64,000 nucleotides of DNA, from the NCBI GenBank assembly GCA_949358305.1, contig OX442324.1:248001-312000 (forward strand), in the 5' to 3' direction. Below, in pieces: positions 54,092-64,000 of this stretch. Position 1 is the stretch's first letter. Each line of letters starts with the position of its first letter. Position numbers and translations under genes: made by a program. This DNA is from Strigamia acuminata. Taxonomy: Eukaryota > Arthropoda > Chilopoda > Geophilomorpha > Linotaeniidae. The notes beneath the pieces were generated by a model. It did not search any database and was not told where the DNA came from. It saw nothing but the letters and a program-made list of their open reading frames with translations.

Positions 54092-54177
54092 AATTTAATA
54101 CATTTAATACATTTAATACATTTAATACATTTAATACATTTAATACATTTAATACATTTAATACATTTAATACATTT
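54092..54177. repeat. 9-bp tandem repeat AATACATTT
   Basis: About nine head-to-tail copies inside the right arm of the inverted repeat; the left arm has only about three. An open frame across it (Lys-Cys-Ile repeats) is an artefact. Confidence 0.92.
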
Positions 54178-54263
54178 ATTCAATTCATTTACAAAAAACT
54201 GGTTTGCCTCGTCCACCTACTTCCTTGTTCCTTGTTCTTTGTTTTTTTTTAACCGGTGATAAT

Positions 54264-54821
54264 TGTAGCAGAGGAGAGCGGCGCAAATTCGGCGATAGCC
54301 GAATGTGGAAGCGAAAATGGCGGCGTCGTGTCTCTGACACGAACGTAAATGCGACGTGACTGATTTGAAAAGAAGCGCGCGGCGAAATGCCGCTTATGTG
54401 CGCTTAAATTAATAACAAAGAGCACCTAATGTGCTTTAAACAATAAACAACTGTCTAAAAACATAAAAGTTTAATTGAAATGAAAGGAATCTTACATATT
54501 AGGATTTCCAATGTTGAAAAAGGTGGAAAAGTGCACACGCCTGTGTGCGCTGCCATCTTGGATTGAATAATGATACATGGGTGACACCTAGTGTCATAAT
54601 TAAGCGTTATACAAAGCGAGATGTAGGAAAACAAATAGTATGAACTAGGCAATGCATGGTGTTGCATGCTAAAGTGCCAAACATAAATATAAATATCAGA
54701 AATAATTGAATTACATAATAAATAAGTAAATAACAACGAATATATCGGGATAAAGAATAAATAAATGATCAAATGTGATCCTATATCACATCGACACACT
54801 TTGGGCCATTTTAGACCAACA
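54264..54821 (-). repeat. 3' LTR of E
   Basis: On the minus strand it begins TGTTGGTCTAAAATGG and ends CTCCTCTGCTACA. Confidence 0.96.
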
Positions 54822-54838
54822 ATTCCCCCTTTCGATGG
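54822..54838 (-). other. Polypurine tract of E
   Basis: CCATCGAAAGGGGGAAT on the minus strand, directly before the 3' LTR. Confidence 0.8.
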
Positions 54839-55038
54839 AAATAGGATCAGGGGAAATGATAATCGAATACTGGAATTACAGTGTATATGAAATCGAAAAA
54901 AAATAATAAAGTCGAATCATCGAGCCGGGTACTGTTATTGAAGAACGCTACGAAAGCCCGAATATTCCCACTGGAACTCGATGATCCTCACAATTGGGAA
55001 TAATAAATAAAGAAAGTCACAATAAAGTCACGGTGAAA

Positions 55039-58000
55039 TCAGTGTCGGAAGATCTTGTCGATTAACGACTTCAAACGTTCGGAACCAAGCCATTTGGTGA
55101 AAATGTCCGCAATGTTCTGTTCACCGGATACTTTATGAAGGTCGAAACATCCCGCCTTATACCACTCTCGCAGCCAATGATATTTGACGCGGATATGTTT
55201 GGTCTTGGAATTTTCCACGTCATTTTCAGTAAACTGGATAGCCGAGAGAGCGTCGGAATAGATCATTGGTCGGGATTGTCGGTTGAGAACTGGAAATTCG
55301 GAGTAAATGTGGTCGAGCCAGAAGGATTCTTTAACACATTCCACTAGAGAGAGAAATTCCGCCTCCATAGTAGAACATGCGACCGTTGACTGTTTTCGGC
55401 ACGACCAGCCAATAGGCACATTTCCGATAAAGTTGATATAGCCGCCGAAACTTAGGGACGTTGTTAGATCGCTTGCCCACGACGCATCCGTGAAAGCCCA
55501 CAACTGACTCGAATTACAGTTAGAAAGTTCGATTCGATAGTCGACGGTGTTAGCAACGTACTGGAGAACTTGTGTGAGGGCTCGGATGTGCGTTTTGTCG
55601 TAACATGTGTTGAATTGGCTCAACGAAATAACTGAGAATAAGATATCGGGGCGTGTTCTCGACGCGAGGAATAAAAGCGAACCGATTAGGGATCGGTAGG
55701 GAAAGTCCGGTAGATTATCGGTTGACCCCTTTACAAGTGTCGTCCCAGGTGTGACGGGAACTTTTACGAGACGGTTGATGGAAACTTCGAACTTCTTAAC
55801 GAGCTTTGTGATGTAGCCTCGTTGTGTGATGAAAGTCCGTCCGGCGTCGCGAATAAATTCGACCCCCAATAATTTTGTGATGGGGCCAAGGTTAACAATG
55901 TCGAATTTGGACGAAATAAGCCGAATGATCCGGGTCAACACAGTGTCGGAAGCGTAAAAGAGAACGATGTCGTCCACGTAAACTAACATGACGGCGCAAT
56001 TGCCGTAAATGTACACACAATTGCACGCGGGCATCTTCCGAAAACCGAGGGCTCGAAGCGTTCCATCCAACTTTTCGTACCACTCCCTCCCTGATTGGTG
56101 AAGTCCGTAGAGGGATTTAACAAGCAGCCAGACGTTTCCGGGATTCGAACAAGTTGCACCTGCGGGGATGCGCATGTATACCTTGTGCTTTAGGTCCCCA
56201 TACAGGTATGCACTTTTGACGTCGAGGTGAGCATCCTTCCATCCTCTGAGGACGACTAGAAGACAGAAGAATAGTCGGATTAAAACAAAGTTCACGACTG
56301 GGCTAAAGACCTCGTCGTAATCTATCCCGATGGTTTGGCGAAAGCCTTGTGCGACGAGTCGAGCACGATAACGAGTTATTTCGCCGCTTAGATCCGTTTT
56401 CAGTTTGAAGATCCATTTACAGCCTAAGACTGTAGTGTTGGGCGGCCTCGAAACTTCTTGATAAATCTGCCTTTCTTTGAAAATGTCCAATTCTTCATTA
56501 ACGGCTTCACACCATTTTGGGGCATCCGGGAATGTCGATATATCAGAATAGGATGATGGCTCCGTACGGCAAAGATGAGCTGCATGTCGGGCCGGAGGAA
56601 CCAATGGTAATGAATGTTCCATAACGCCAAAGAAAAATAATTCAGGATCGTAAGGGAGATCATTCACTTGACAGAATGCTTCAATTTCATTACGGGATCG
56701 AAGTCTTGTGCCAGGTTGCGGAAAATAATAGACATCCGCGTCAATCGTTCCTGGTCGTTGATCTTTCCTTAAGTGTTCTTCGCGAACCCATCTCCTGAAG
56801 ACTGTGTCTCCACCCACATAACGCCACATAAAAGAGGTCCTGTTTCCATGAGCCGGAACGGACGTCGAACCAGTTGGCAAAGGTGACATTGCTCCCTGGC
56901 CAAGTATGGGCATCGTGTGCTGAAGAATGTCCCCACCGTGTCTTCGACGCAATGTAATAAAACGATTCGGTGAGCCAGGTGGGGAAAGCTGGGAAAGCTC
57001 GGGAGAGCTGGCAGGAGCTGATGAAATATTCGGAGAGTCAAATTGTTGTGATTCAGCTGCATACGATCGAATAGCATCATCATCGATTTGATCAATATCT
57101 TCATCGGTGTCTTGTTCTTCTTGAAAAAAGATTGGGTACGTTGCTGAATGTCCCAATGTTGCAGAACCTGGTAACGCTAGTGCACATGCTTCTAGTAATT
57201 GACGTTCGGGAGTCCCAAGTGGCGAAAGATGTACTAGTGGGATAGAAATCGATCTAGAAACATTTCCATCTCCATCCTCATCATCATCATCATCATCGTC
57301 TGGGTTGTCGCCATTGTCATCCGATGTATTAGATGAATCTTCATCAGAATCATTCTTGGGCCAGTCCAGATATTGGACACTATCGTCAAAAGTGACTCGA
57401 GGTTGTTGACCAACGTCGGGTTCTTCGTAAATTGGATAGTGGTTGCCGTTTTGGTTCCGCAGTGTCGTTTTGTAAGACTGATGCTCATCAATACGTACGT
57501 GAATTGATTCCGTTACGCTATTATCCACAGGATTCCATACACGGTAACCACGTGTGCCAGTGGCGTAACCCACGAGAAATCCCTCCCAGGCTCTTGGGTC
57601 GAGTTTCCTGCGTCCCGGTGCAGTGAAGTGCACCCAGCACTTAGATCCAATTTTTCTCAGATGACGCAAGGAAAGAGCACGCTGTCGCCAAAGAATATAT
57701 GGCACCTGATTATTCAGACGAGAATGTGGACTTCGATTTTTGATGTATGCGAAGTTGACAGCGATCTCTGCCCATAAGGCGGCTGGAAGTTTTGTTTCTT
57801 CTTGTACAGCTCTAATGTGGTCAGCCATTGTCCGGTTGATTCTCTCAGCTGTGCCGTTCATCTGGGGGCTCGAAGGATTTGTTCGCTGACCCTGGATCCC
57901 TTTGTCCTTTAAATACTGTTGAAATTCATTCGATAAGAATTCGCCGCCTCTATCAGTGCGTATGGCCTTGACACGTGTGTTGGCGACACGCTCAACTCTG

Positions 58001-60075
58001 GCGACGATTTCTTTGAAGCACGAGAAGACTTGGGATTTTTGTGCTAAGGGGGTGATCCAGGTATATCTCGTTGCATCGTCTATAACGGTGAGAACGAAAC
58101 GAGCGCCACCAAATGAAGGAACCGGATATGGCCCCCAGACATCCATGTGTAAGAGGTCAAGAGGCTTGCTGGTGGAAGGATGAGGATCCGACTTATGAGA
58201 AGCCCTAGTAGACTTCGCAATCCGGCAGTCATTGCATGCCAATTCCTGTGACACTTCCGCCGGTTCAAGTCCGTAAACATGGTCATTATTGGCTAATAAC
58301 CGCATCGCGTTGGTATGGAGATGTCCAAGGCGACTATGCCATAAACCGGTTGCATCCTTGACAGAAGCAGGATTGGCTTGGACTTTCTTTGGTAATTGGG
58401 TAGGGTTAGCAATAATCTTCTTTTGTGATTGAGAAGAGTTGCTAGCGGAGTGGACAACAGGAGGTGTAATAGGCAAAGGACTGCTTGGGATGTATTGGAT
58501 GACATCAGCATAGGATGGGGTTGGAGAGTTGTTGAGGACAGGCAGGGATTGTGGGACAGGATTGGTGGCAACGGCGATTGACGTCGGAGCCTCCGTCGCA
58601 GGTAATGGCGCCATTTGAATCCTAAAATCCGTAATGTACTGTTGCTGTGACTTCTGTTTCTTCGGCTTCGGAATTTTCACGAAGTCCTCTTCCGTCGTGA
58701 CAAATGTCTGTACGGGTGATTGTTGAATAATTGGTAAAGTCACAGTGGCAACTGCCGGATTAGTGCACAACCCATCCACATAGTAGAGTCCTCCTTTTTC
58801 TTTCGCTCTCAAAATAGCATCCGTAATATCCGTTTGATAGACATGTATTTCTCCATTGAAGACATGGATGTGGTGTCGAGTCTTATCAATTCTCGATACG
58901 GAAATTAGGTTGGCCTCAAAATTGGGCGCATAGAGTACATTAGTCAACGTCACGTCACAATGAACACCGTCCATGCGTGTTTGTAATGGAATAGTTCCTT
59001 TACTAGTCACTTGTGATTTTCCTTGACCAAGTTCTATATCAAATGGGACAATGTTTGTAAATTCAGAAAACCACGATCGCACGTGGGAAACATGATCTGT
59101 GGCACCGCAATCTAGTATCCATTCGTTGGATTGCATCAGGTGAGCCACTGGACGTTCCACCATTTGCGGCGCACTGGCGAAAAATACAGCTTTGCGGACT
59201 GGATGAGAACTTCCTCTCGGGCGATTGTCCTCGGGGTTGGATGCCGAGTTCTTGCCACGCTTCTTGCTTTTGCTGCGAGAACGTTGAAAGGAAACCGCTG
59301 GCGGCTGATTTCGATCATCACGTTTAGGATGTGGGCACTTGTTAGGGTAGTGGCCCATCTCTTGACAGTTGAAGCATCTGACTTGCGATAATGGACGACG
59401 TGGACGTGAGCCTTGGCGAGATTGCTGTTGACTCTGGGCAGACGTGTGAGCCGATGATGAAACGTTGTGTAAACCCACTGATTTAAGGCGAAGGTATTCG
59501 GAAATCAACTGTTCGGACACTTTAGTCGGCGTAAAGTTAGCTTCAGGCCAGTTATAGATGGCAAATGTGGCCTGAGCATATTCCGGAGGCAGTCGATTCA
59601 GGTATTGGTAAGCGTGATGCTTGTCCGAAACTTCCTCCTTCATATCCCTGAGTTGGCGTACGTGGAGATCGACGCGACTGACGAAATCGACCATGTCTTC
59701 ATTCGGTTGAAGATGTAGGCCTAAAAATTGCCATCTCATGGCTGCTTGACGAGCCAGGGAACTAGGAGCGAAAATCTTAGTGAGGATGTCCCATGCCTGT
59801 TTCGGAGTGTTGGCATTGTCCAATGTCGAGCGTTTTGCCTCGCTCACGTGACAATATATGTGCCCTAACGCCTTATCCTTCTTCATCATGAATTTTTCGG
59901 TCTCTTTGGGTGTCAATGTCAATAAATACTCGGCTTCTTTTTCTTCCGTTACATGCCTCCAGAGCCCCTCGGACTTTAGAAGCATGCACATTGCACGACG
60001 CCATGATTCATAATTGTTTATGCCCAACATCGGGCATTTTCCAACCGTTGGCTCCACGTAAGGTGATTTCTGCAT
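55039..60075 (-). CDS. E gag-pol polyprotein (about 1,678 aa), intact
   Basis: Start at MQKSPYVEPTVG (60075), because D starts with MQKG at the same place; an upstream in-frame Met (60120) is less likely. In order: gag with INNYESWRRAM, zinc knuckle CFNCQEMGHYPNKC (about 59360), protease with LDCGATDHV, pre-integrase WHSRLGHLH, integrase with D in LLHMDVWG, D in RTDRGGEF and E in NGTAERINRT, an acidic DDDDDDE-type linker, RT with YVDD (about 55970), RNase H with TDASWASD and MEAEF, and KTKHIRVKYHWL ... ADIFTKWL at the end. All catalytic positions are filled. It is the full-length relative of C and D. Confidence 0.96.
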   Translation of the reverse strand: MQKSPYVEPTVGKCPMLGINNYESWRRAMCMLLKSEGLWRHVTEEKEAEYLLTLTPKETEKFMMKKDKALGHIYCHVSEAKRSTLDNANTPKQAWDILTKIFAPSSLARQAAMRWQFLGLHLQPNEDMVDFVSRVDLHVRQLRDMKEEVSDKHHAYQYLNRLPPEYAQATFAIYNWPEANFTPTKVSEQLISEYLRLKSVGLHNVSSSAHTSAQSQQQSRQGSRPRRPLSQVRCFNCQEMGHYPNKCPHPKRDDRNQPPAVSFQRSRSKSKKRGKNSASNPEDNRPRGSSHPVRKAVFFASAPQMVERPVAHLMQSNEWILDCGATDHVSHVRSWFSEFTNIVPFDIELGQGKSQVTSKGTIPLQTRMDGVHCDVTLTNVLYAPNFEANLISVSRIDKTRHHIHVFNGEIHVYQTDITDAILRAKEKGGLYYVDGLCTNPAVATVTLPIIQQSPVQTFVTTEEDFVKIPKPKKQKSQQQYITDFRIQMAPLPATEAPTSIAVATNPVPQSLPVLNNSPTPSYADVIQYIPSSPLPITPPVVHSASNSSQSQKKIIANPTQLPKKVQANPASVKDATGLWHSRLGHLHTNAMRLLANNDHVYGLEPAEVSQELACNDCRIAKSTRASHKSDPHPSTSKPLDLLHMDVWGPYPVPSFGGARFVLTVIDDATRYTWITPLAQKSQVFSCFKEIVARVERVANTRVKAIRTDRGGEFLSNEFQQYLKDKGIQGQRTNPSSPQMNGTAERINRTMADHIRAVQEETKLPAALWAEIAVNFAYIKNRSPHSRLNNQVPYILWRQRALSLRHLRKIGSKCWVHFTAPGRRKLDPRAWEGFLVGYATGTRGYRVWNPVDNSVTESIHVRIDEHQSYKTTLRNQNGNHYPIYEEPDVGQQPRVTFDDSVQYLDWPKNDSDEDSSNTSDDNGDNPDDDDDDDEDGDGNVSRSISIPLVHLSPLGTPERQLLEACALALPGSATLGHSATYPIFFQEEQDTDEDIDQIDDDAIRSYAAESQQFDSPNISSAPASSPELSQLSPPGSPNRFITLRRRHGGDILQHTMPILGQGAMSPLPTGSTSVPAHGNRTSFMWRYVGGDTVFRRWVREEHLRKDQRPGTIDADVYYFPQPGTRLRSRNEIEAFCQVNDLPYDPELFFFGVMEHSLPLVPPARHAAHLCRTEPSSYSDISTFPDAPKWCEAVNEELDIFKERQIYQEVSRPPNTTVLGCKWIFKLKTDLSGEITRYRARLVAQGFRQTIGIDYDEVFSPVVNFVLIRLFFCLLVVLRGWKDAHLDVKSAYLYGDLKHKVYMRIPAGATCSNPGNVWLLVKSLYGLHQSGREWYEKLDGTLRALGFRKMPACNCVYIYGNCAVMLVYVDDIVLFYASDTVLTRIIRLISSKFDIVNLGPITKLLGVEFIRDAGRTFITQRGYITKLVKKFEVSINRLVKVPVTPGTTLVKGSTDNLPDFPYRSLIGSLLFLASRTRPDILFSVISLSQFNTCYDKTHIRALTQVLQYVANTVDYRIELSNCNSSQLWAFTDASWASDLTTSLSFGGYINFIGNVPIGWSCRKQSTVACSTMEAEFLSLVECVKESFWLDHIYSEFPVLNRQSRPMIYSDALSAIQFTENDVENSKTKHIRVKYHWLREWYKAGCFDLHKVSGEQNIADIFTKWLGSERLKSLIDKIFRH

Positions 60076-60120
60076 CTCGACGCGGAAAATGGCGTGGAAA
60101 AAGAAGATTTCGCACACCAC

Positions 60121-60857
60121 GCAAACACGAAGGCTTTGAGAGTGATATAGGCGTCGTCGGCGAATATTCGAAGCACTACACTGTCACAAACACTAATCGA
60201 AGCACTTTCGAGGCGGAAAACCACAAATTGGGAGCCGATGCTACAATCGGCTGATAACCTAGAGTAAGTGTCCCCCTAGTGTCCTTTAAGATCTCCTGGG
60301 ATCGCGGGAATACTAGGTGGCGCAGGGCTCAGCCTTACTCTAGAATACAACAATAGCTTGGACAGACTTGTCCGAAGGGCTATTGCGATTCTAATAATGA
60401 CCCAACCAAAATACCCGTTGAAAACGTCTTTCCGACGTCGTAGAATTGAAAAAATCGACGAAAAACTGCAAATAAAGAAATTTGTCTCCAAATTCGCGAA
60501 ACACGCGGAATTTGGGACAAAATTAATCGGCGAATCGTGTAGGAAGCAGCGCAGACTGCTGTAGAACGTCGGTGATACGTGTCGAACGTCCACAACACCG
60601 GAAAACAAAGTGAAAATCGTCGCAACCTTTAAATATGAAAATCGCCGCGAAATTCGCGAAAACTCGCAGAATACTCGGCGATAATTGAACAGGACGAATG
60701 GTGAACGTCGTTCCGACGTCGTCGAATCGTTGAATCGTCGTCGAATCGTCGGGAATCGGCGATAACTCTGAAAAAACAAAATCGCCGCGAAATTCGCGAA
60801 ATTCGCAGAATTTTCGGCGATAATTAAAGCAAACAGAGGCTGGGCAATGCAGGGAAT
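60121..60857 (-). other. Leader of E; no tRNA-Met primer site seen
   Basis: Right after the LTR the minus strand reads ATTCCCTGCATTGCCCAGCC, unlike the TGGTAGCAG sites of B0 and C. GAATCGTCG and CGCGAAATTCGCG repeats fill much of the leader. No gene is seen. Confidence 0.65.
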
Positions 60858-61415
60858 TGTAGCAGAGGAGAGCGGCGCAAATTCGGCGATAGCCGAATGT
60901 GGAAGCGAAAATGGCGGCGTCGTGTCTCTGACACGAACGTAAATGCGACGTGACTGATTTGAAAAGAAGCGCGCGGCGAAATGCCGCTTATGTGCGCTTA
61001 AATTAATAACAAAGAGCACCTAATGTGCTTTAAACAATAAACAACTGTCTAAAAACATAAAAGTTTAATTGAAATGAAAGGAATCTTACATATTAGGATT
61101 TCCAATGTTGAAAAAGGTGGAAAAGTGCACACGCCTGTGTGCGCTGCCATCTTGGATTGAATAATGATACATGGGTGACACCTAGTGTCATAATTAAGCG
61201 TTATACAAAGCGAGATGTAGGAAAACAAATAGTATGAACTAGGCAATGCATGGTGTTGCATGCTAAAGTGCCAAACATAAATATAAATATCAGAAATAAT
61301 TGAATTACATAATAAATAAGTAAATAACAACGAATATATCGGGATAAAGAATAAATAAATGATCAAATGTGATCCTATATCACATCGACACACTTTGGGC
61401 CATTTTAGACCAACA
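60858..61415 (-). repeat. 5' LTR of E
   Basis: No mismatch to 54264-54821 seen. Confidence 0.96.
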
Positions 61416-61693
61416 ATAATTTGTAATTTTTTAAATGTATTAAAAGAATTTTAAATTCAAATTAATTTAATTCTTTTTATTTAAAATGGTTTAATACATT
61501 TATTTAAAATGAATTGAATTACAGTTTTTTACATTTACTATTAAACATTTTCTTTAAGCAATTTAATTGACTCTTTTATTAAAAAACCTTTTTATTTTCA
61601 GAAAATTGTAAATGTTAAATTGCAAATATAAATGCAGGAAACATGAAATAAGAAATAAAATAAGAAATATAAATGCATAAGTAAGTCAACATA

Positions 61694-61805
61694 GAAGCGT
61701 GGAACATAGAAAAAAAGTGAAGCGTGGAACATAGAAAATAAAGCGAAGCGTGGAACATAGAAAAAAAAGCAAAGCGTGCAACATAGAAAATAAAGCAAAG
61801 CGTGT
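61694..61805. repeat. Tandem repeat of about 26-28 bp, four copies
   Basis: The unit is GAAGCGTGGAACATAGAAAA with a variable A-rich tail. It begins just outside the inverted repeat. Confidence 0.85.
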
Positions 61806-62276
61806 TGGACACAGCCAAAATTTCACCAACTGCAGATCCAACATGTGATCAAACACCCTGACGGTAAGATTGAACTTTGACCCATACGTGTGATATAGCA
61901 TTCGACTCATCATCTCGAGACGAATCGTTTAAAATTACCCCCACTTTTTATTTTGCGCTAACCCCTACTTCCAATACCCCCAGACCATTTTAAACAATGT
62001 CAAACAATGCCCACTGCCGTCGGAAGTCCATACGATTTACCCCCACTTTCACTTTAATTACCTCCCACTTTCCTAAAAATGGTTAATGTGTGATTTTTGC
62101 CAACAAGGTACATGTAAACAACACACGTCATCTATTCATTTTCCCTCCAGCAAAATGAAACCTTTCAAAAAAAAACCAGTTGTGATAGAAGCAGGTGAAG
62201 TCAATGACCTACTTCCTTTTAAAAGTCTTTAATTCAAACAGCAGAATAATTTAATGCACTTTCCCATGGCCTTGCC
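61806..62276. other. Right sub-terminal region of the Polinton
   Basis: No gene is seen. The motif ACCCCCACTTT recurs (about 61940 and 62040) with a related CTCCCACTTT near 62065. Confidence 0.6.
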
Positions 62277-62378
62277 TCGGGCCATTTCCTCCTTCATACC
62301 TTTAAATCCCTCCTTGAGGTAGAAATCAAGAATTGCATCTTAAATGCGTATTCATAGATCTCATATTTTACTATAACA
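62277..62378 (-). repeat. Right terminal inverted repeat of the Polinton
   Basis: Reverse complement of the left repeat with two mismatches seen. Followed by the second GTGGTT (62379-62384). Confidence 0.92.
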
Positions 62379-62384
62379 GTGGTT

Positions 62385-64000
62385 AATTGTGTCCAAAGCT
62401 GGAGAACAGCTCCAATAAAAAATAATTACGACATCGGCGCAGGCGTATCCAAACACGAGCAACGATGGGCTGAACTCAGCGCGAATTCCACAACGCGCAA
62501 AGACATGCTATTTGAAGTGCGCACAACGAACGTAACGGACCTTAATGGCGCGCGCGACAAAAAATTTTTGGACGACGTGGACACTGCGGTTAATTCCGTA
62601 CACAAATCCGTTACACCCACGCAACGGCTCAAACTGCGTAAAGTGTGTATCGAGAACTACAACGCATTCACACACAGCGCCCCGTTGGGACTGTGTCCTG
62701 ACGTGGAATGCGACATTCCGCTCGTGGACTCCGACCCTATCCGCGAAAAACCGATCCGCTTCAATTCGGAAAACGAGACATTTTTGCGTGAACTCATCCA
62801 GAAGTGGCAAGACTTGGGGATCTGCCGCCCTTCGACATCACAGAACAATTTTCGTCTATACGTCATCAATAACCCCGCCAACGTGACCACACCTCGCCGT
62901 GCTGTTTTGGATCTCCGCCCATTAAACAAAAAATTAAATCTCAAAGTATATCGCATGCCAACAATCGACGAAGTAATTGAGAAACTTACGCAATTCATGC
63001 CCCAACTATTCAACACTGCGGACGTGGCCCAAGCATTTTATAACATAAAAATCGCCGACAAATACCAGACCATCATCGCGTTCTGGACGCCATCTGGACT
63101 GCAAGAATTACTACGTATGCCCATGGGACCGGCAAATTCCCCATTCATCATGCAGAACGTGATGGACGACGTATGCGAGGTAATCTCACACACCGAACCG
63201 TACCTCGACGACGTTGGCCAATCCCATGCCGACACCGACGCGCTCATCAATAACTTCGAGCAGTTACTGATCCGATTAATCAAGAAGGGGCTCAAAATTC
63301 ACCTAAACAAATGCCAACTTCTCGCGCGCGAAATTCGCTTTTTGGGTTACATCATCTCACCGTCCGGACGACGCACAGACCCCGCGAGACTGGAAGCTAT
63401 CGACCGTTTTACGGTGTTCAAATCGATCAAGCACATCAGAGCATTCCTTGGTTTCGCGAGCTACTACAGGCGATTTATCCGAAACTTCGCCGCGAAAGTG
63501 AAAATCCTCACGGACCTGACACGCAAGAACGTAGTATTTTCGTTATCCACCACACATTGGGACGCAATCTCCAATATGAAAACCGAATTGAAAAATTGTA
63601 TTGAATTGGCACATTTTTGTGCTGACAGCGAGACTATCGTCAGCGTCGACGCCTCACACGACGGTCTTGGTGCATGTCTTCAACAAACGCAGAACGGCAA
63701 GCTTGTAACAATCGCTTTTGCAAGCCGCTCGATACCAAACTCTTACAAGTCCGCTCACTCAAACAAACTCGAATGCCTAGCCGTGCACTGGGCGGTCACG
63801 GAAAAGTTTAGATTTTACTTGGCACCGCTCCACTTCACGATCATCACCGATAACTGGGCAGTGGCCCACCTCGCCGTGAAGCGCGACATTAACAGGAAAT
63901 ATGCTCGCTGGATCCTCGACCTGCAGGAATTCACGTTCACGATCAAGCATCGCAAGGGATCCGACAACGTGCTCCCTGATGCTTTATCCCGTATCTTGCA
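62385..64000 (+). pseudogene. gypsy-1 reverse transcriptase and RNase H, continued after the Polinton
   Basis: The frame matches the one cut at 10473: the codons before the Polinton end in GTG GTT and AAT TGT follow here. No stop occurs to the window end. It shows RAVLDLRPLNKKL, FNTADVAQAFYNIKI, LRMPMGPANSPF, the active site YLDD (about 63200), LGYIISPSGRR, then RNase H with VDASHDGLGACL, ECLAVHWAVTEKFRFYL, TDNWAV and LPDALSR. Integrase would lie beyond the window. Earlier in this piece a region of about 60 residues has no recognised motif. Confidence 0.93.

Larger units (their letters stand above)
54264..61415 (-). mobile_element. Copia E: complete, intact ORF, LTRs identical by eye
   Basis: 558-bp LTRs at 54264-54821 and 60858-61415 show no difference that I can see. 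Target duplication ATAAT at 54259-54263 and 61416-61420. It has one unbroken gag-pol frame and a polypurine tract. It is the youngest insertion in the window. The primer site is unusual. Confidence 0.96.
53508..61683. repeat. Long inverted repeat (foldback), right arm split by copia E
   Basis: The left arm (53508 to about 53890) is the reverse complement of 61683-61421 followed by 54263 to about 54090. Shared landmarks are ATGCATTTATATTTC at the outer ends, a CAAGGAACAAGGAAC block, GAGGCAAACCAGTT, and runs of TATTAAATG. Without E the unit is about 1.0 kb with arms near 380 bp and an AT-rich centre. No gene is seen in 53292-54263. Confidence 0.88.
10474..62378. mobile_element. Maverick/Polinton, about 52 kb including nested elements
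   Basis: It has 102-bp terminal inverted repeats (10474-10575 and 62277-62378, two mismatches seen) and a 6-bp target duplication GTGGTT (10468-10473 and 62379-62384), the length typical of Polintons. Contents match the superfamily: protein-primed polymerase B, retroviral-type integrase, adenain-like proteases, packaging ATPase, double jelly-roll capsid protein and penton-like protein. Removing it rejoins the gypsy-1 frame exactly. Subtracting F, gypsy-2 (with D and C) and E leaves roughly 17 kb, a usual Polinton size. Left-half genes are arranged divergently: + outside, - in the middle, + again on the right. Confidence 0.96.

Noticed and set aside
54028-54216. ORF with Lys-Cys-Ile repeats
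   Set aside because: Translation of the 9-bp satellite.
54455-54799. 114-aa minus ORF, repeated at 61049-61393
   Set aside because: Inside both E LTRs; low-complexity Tyr/Leu/Ile-rich chance frame.
10480-62372. Polinton ends placed at AGT/ACT
   Set aside because: Flanks there (TGTTGT and ATAACA) are not a direct duplication, while GTGGTT six bases outside is.
1-64000. Host genes, rRNA or tRNA genes
   Set aside because: Every recognisable coding segment belongs to a transposable element.

Overview
The window is a nested pile of transposable elements from an invertebrate, most likely an arthropod. I see no host gene, rRNA or tRNA gene. The arthropod guess rests on three things: a Maverick/Polinton with a zinc-ribbon/phospholipase A2 gene and a DUF8207-type gene, a copia element primed by a half initiator-Met tRNA as in Drosophila copia, and gypsy elements of animal type. 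The species cannot be named from the sequence.

Layout from outside in. (1) 2-3566: the 3' part of a Ty1/copia element (X) with one nonsense codon. (2) 3817-4690: a copia 5' LTR plus primer site joined to an inverted integrase fragment (B0). (3) A Ty3/gypsy element (gypsy-1) whose single gag-pol frame starts at 4869 and is cut twice: after 25 codons by a small non-autonomous copia (A', 4944-9022, TSD AGAAC) and after the protease domain by a Polinton (10474-62378, TSD GTGGTT). Its RT/RNase H resumes in the same frame at 62385 and runs off the window end.

The Polinton has 102-bp terminal inverted repeats. On + it carries a protein-primed DNA polymerase B, a zinc-ribbon/PLA2 protein, an integrase with chromodomain, a second adenain-like protease and small genes. 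On - it carries a repeat-rich coiled-coil protein, an adenain-like protease, a basic/hydrophobic minor protein, a double jelly-roll major capsid protein, a 52-residue protein, a penton-like protein, a DUF8207-type protein and a packaging ATPase. It is a virus-like element with replication, integration, packaging, maturation and capsid modules. Polymerase, capsid, PLA2 and one protease carry single indels or a nonsense codon, so this copy is damaged or mis-assembled at homopolymers.

The Polinton was itself invaded. An intact copia (F, 23645-29474, TSD AGAAT) sits in codon 12/13 of the second protease. A gypsy element (gypsy-2, 31050-53159, minus strand, TSD ATGT) sits two codons before the stop of a small gene; it has an extra 958-residue ORF downstream of integrase. 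Two copias (D and C, minus strand) are nested in gypsy-2, and one later deletion removed the 3' halves of both plus a piece of gypsy-2 pol. An intact copia with apparently identical LTRs (E, 54264-61415, TSD ATAAT) sits in one arm of a long inverted repeat near the right end of the Polinton. Order of events: gypsy-1, then A' and the Polinton independently; then F, gypsy-2 and E inside the Polinton; then D, then C, then the deletion inside gypsy-2.
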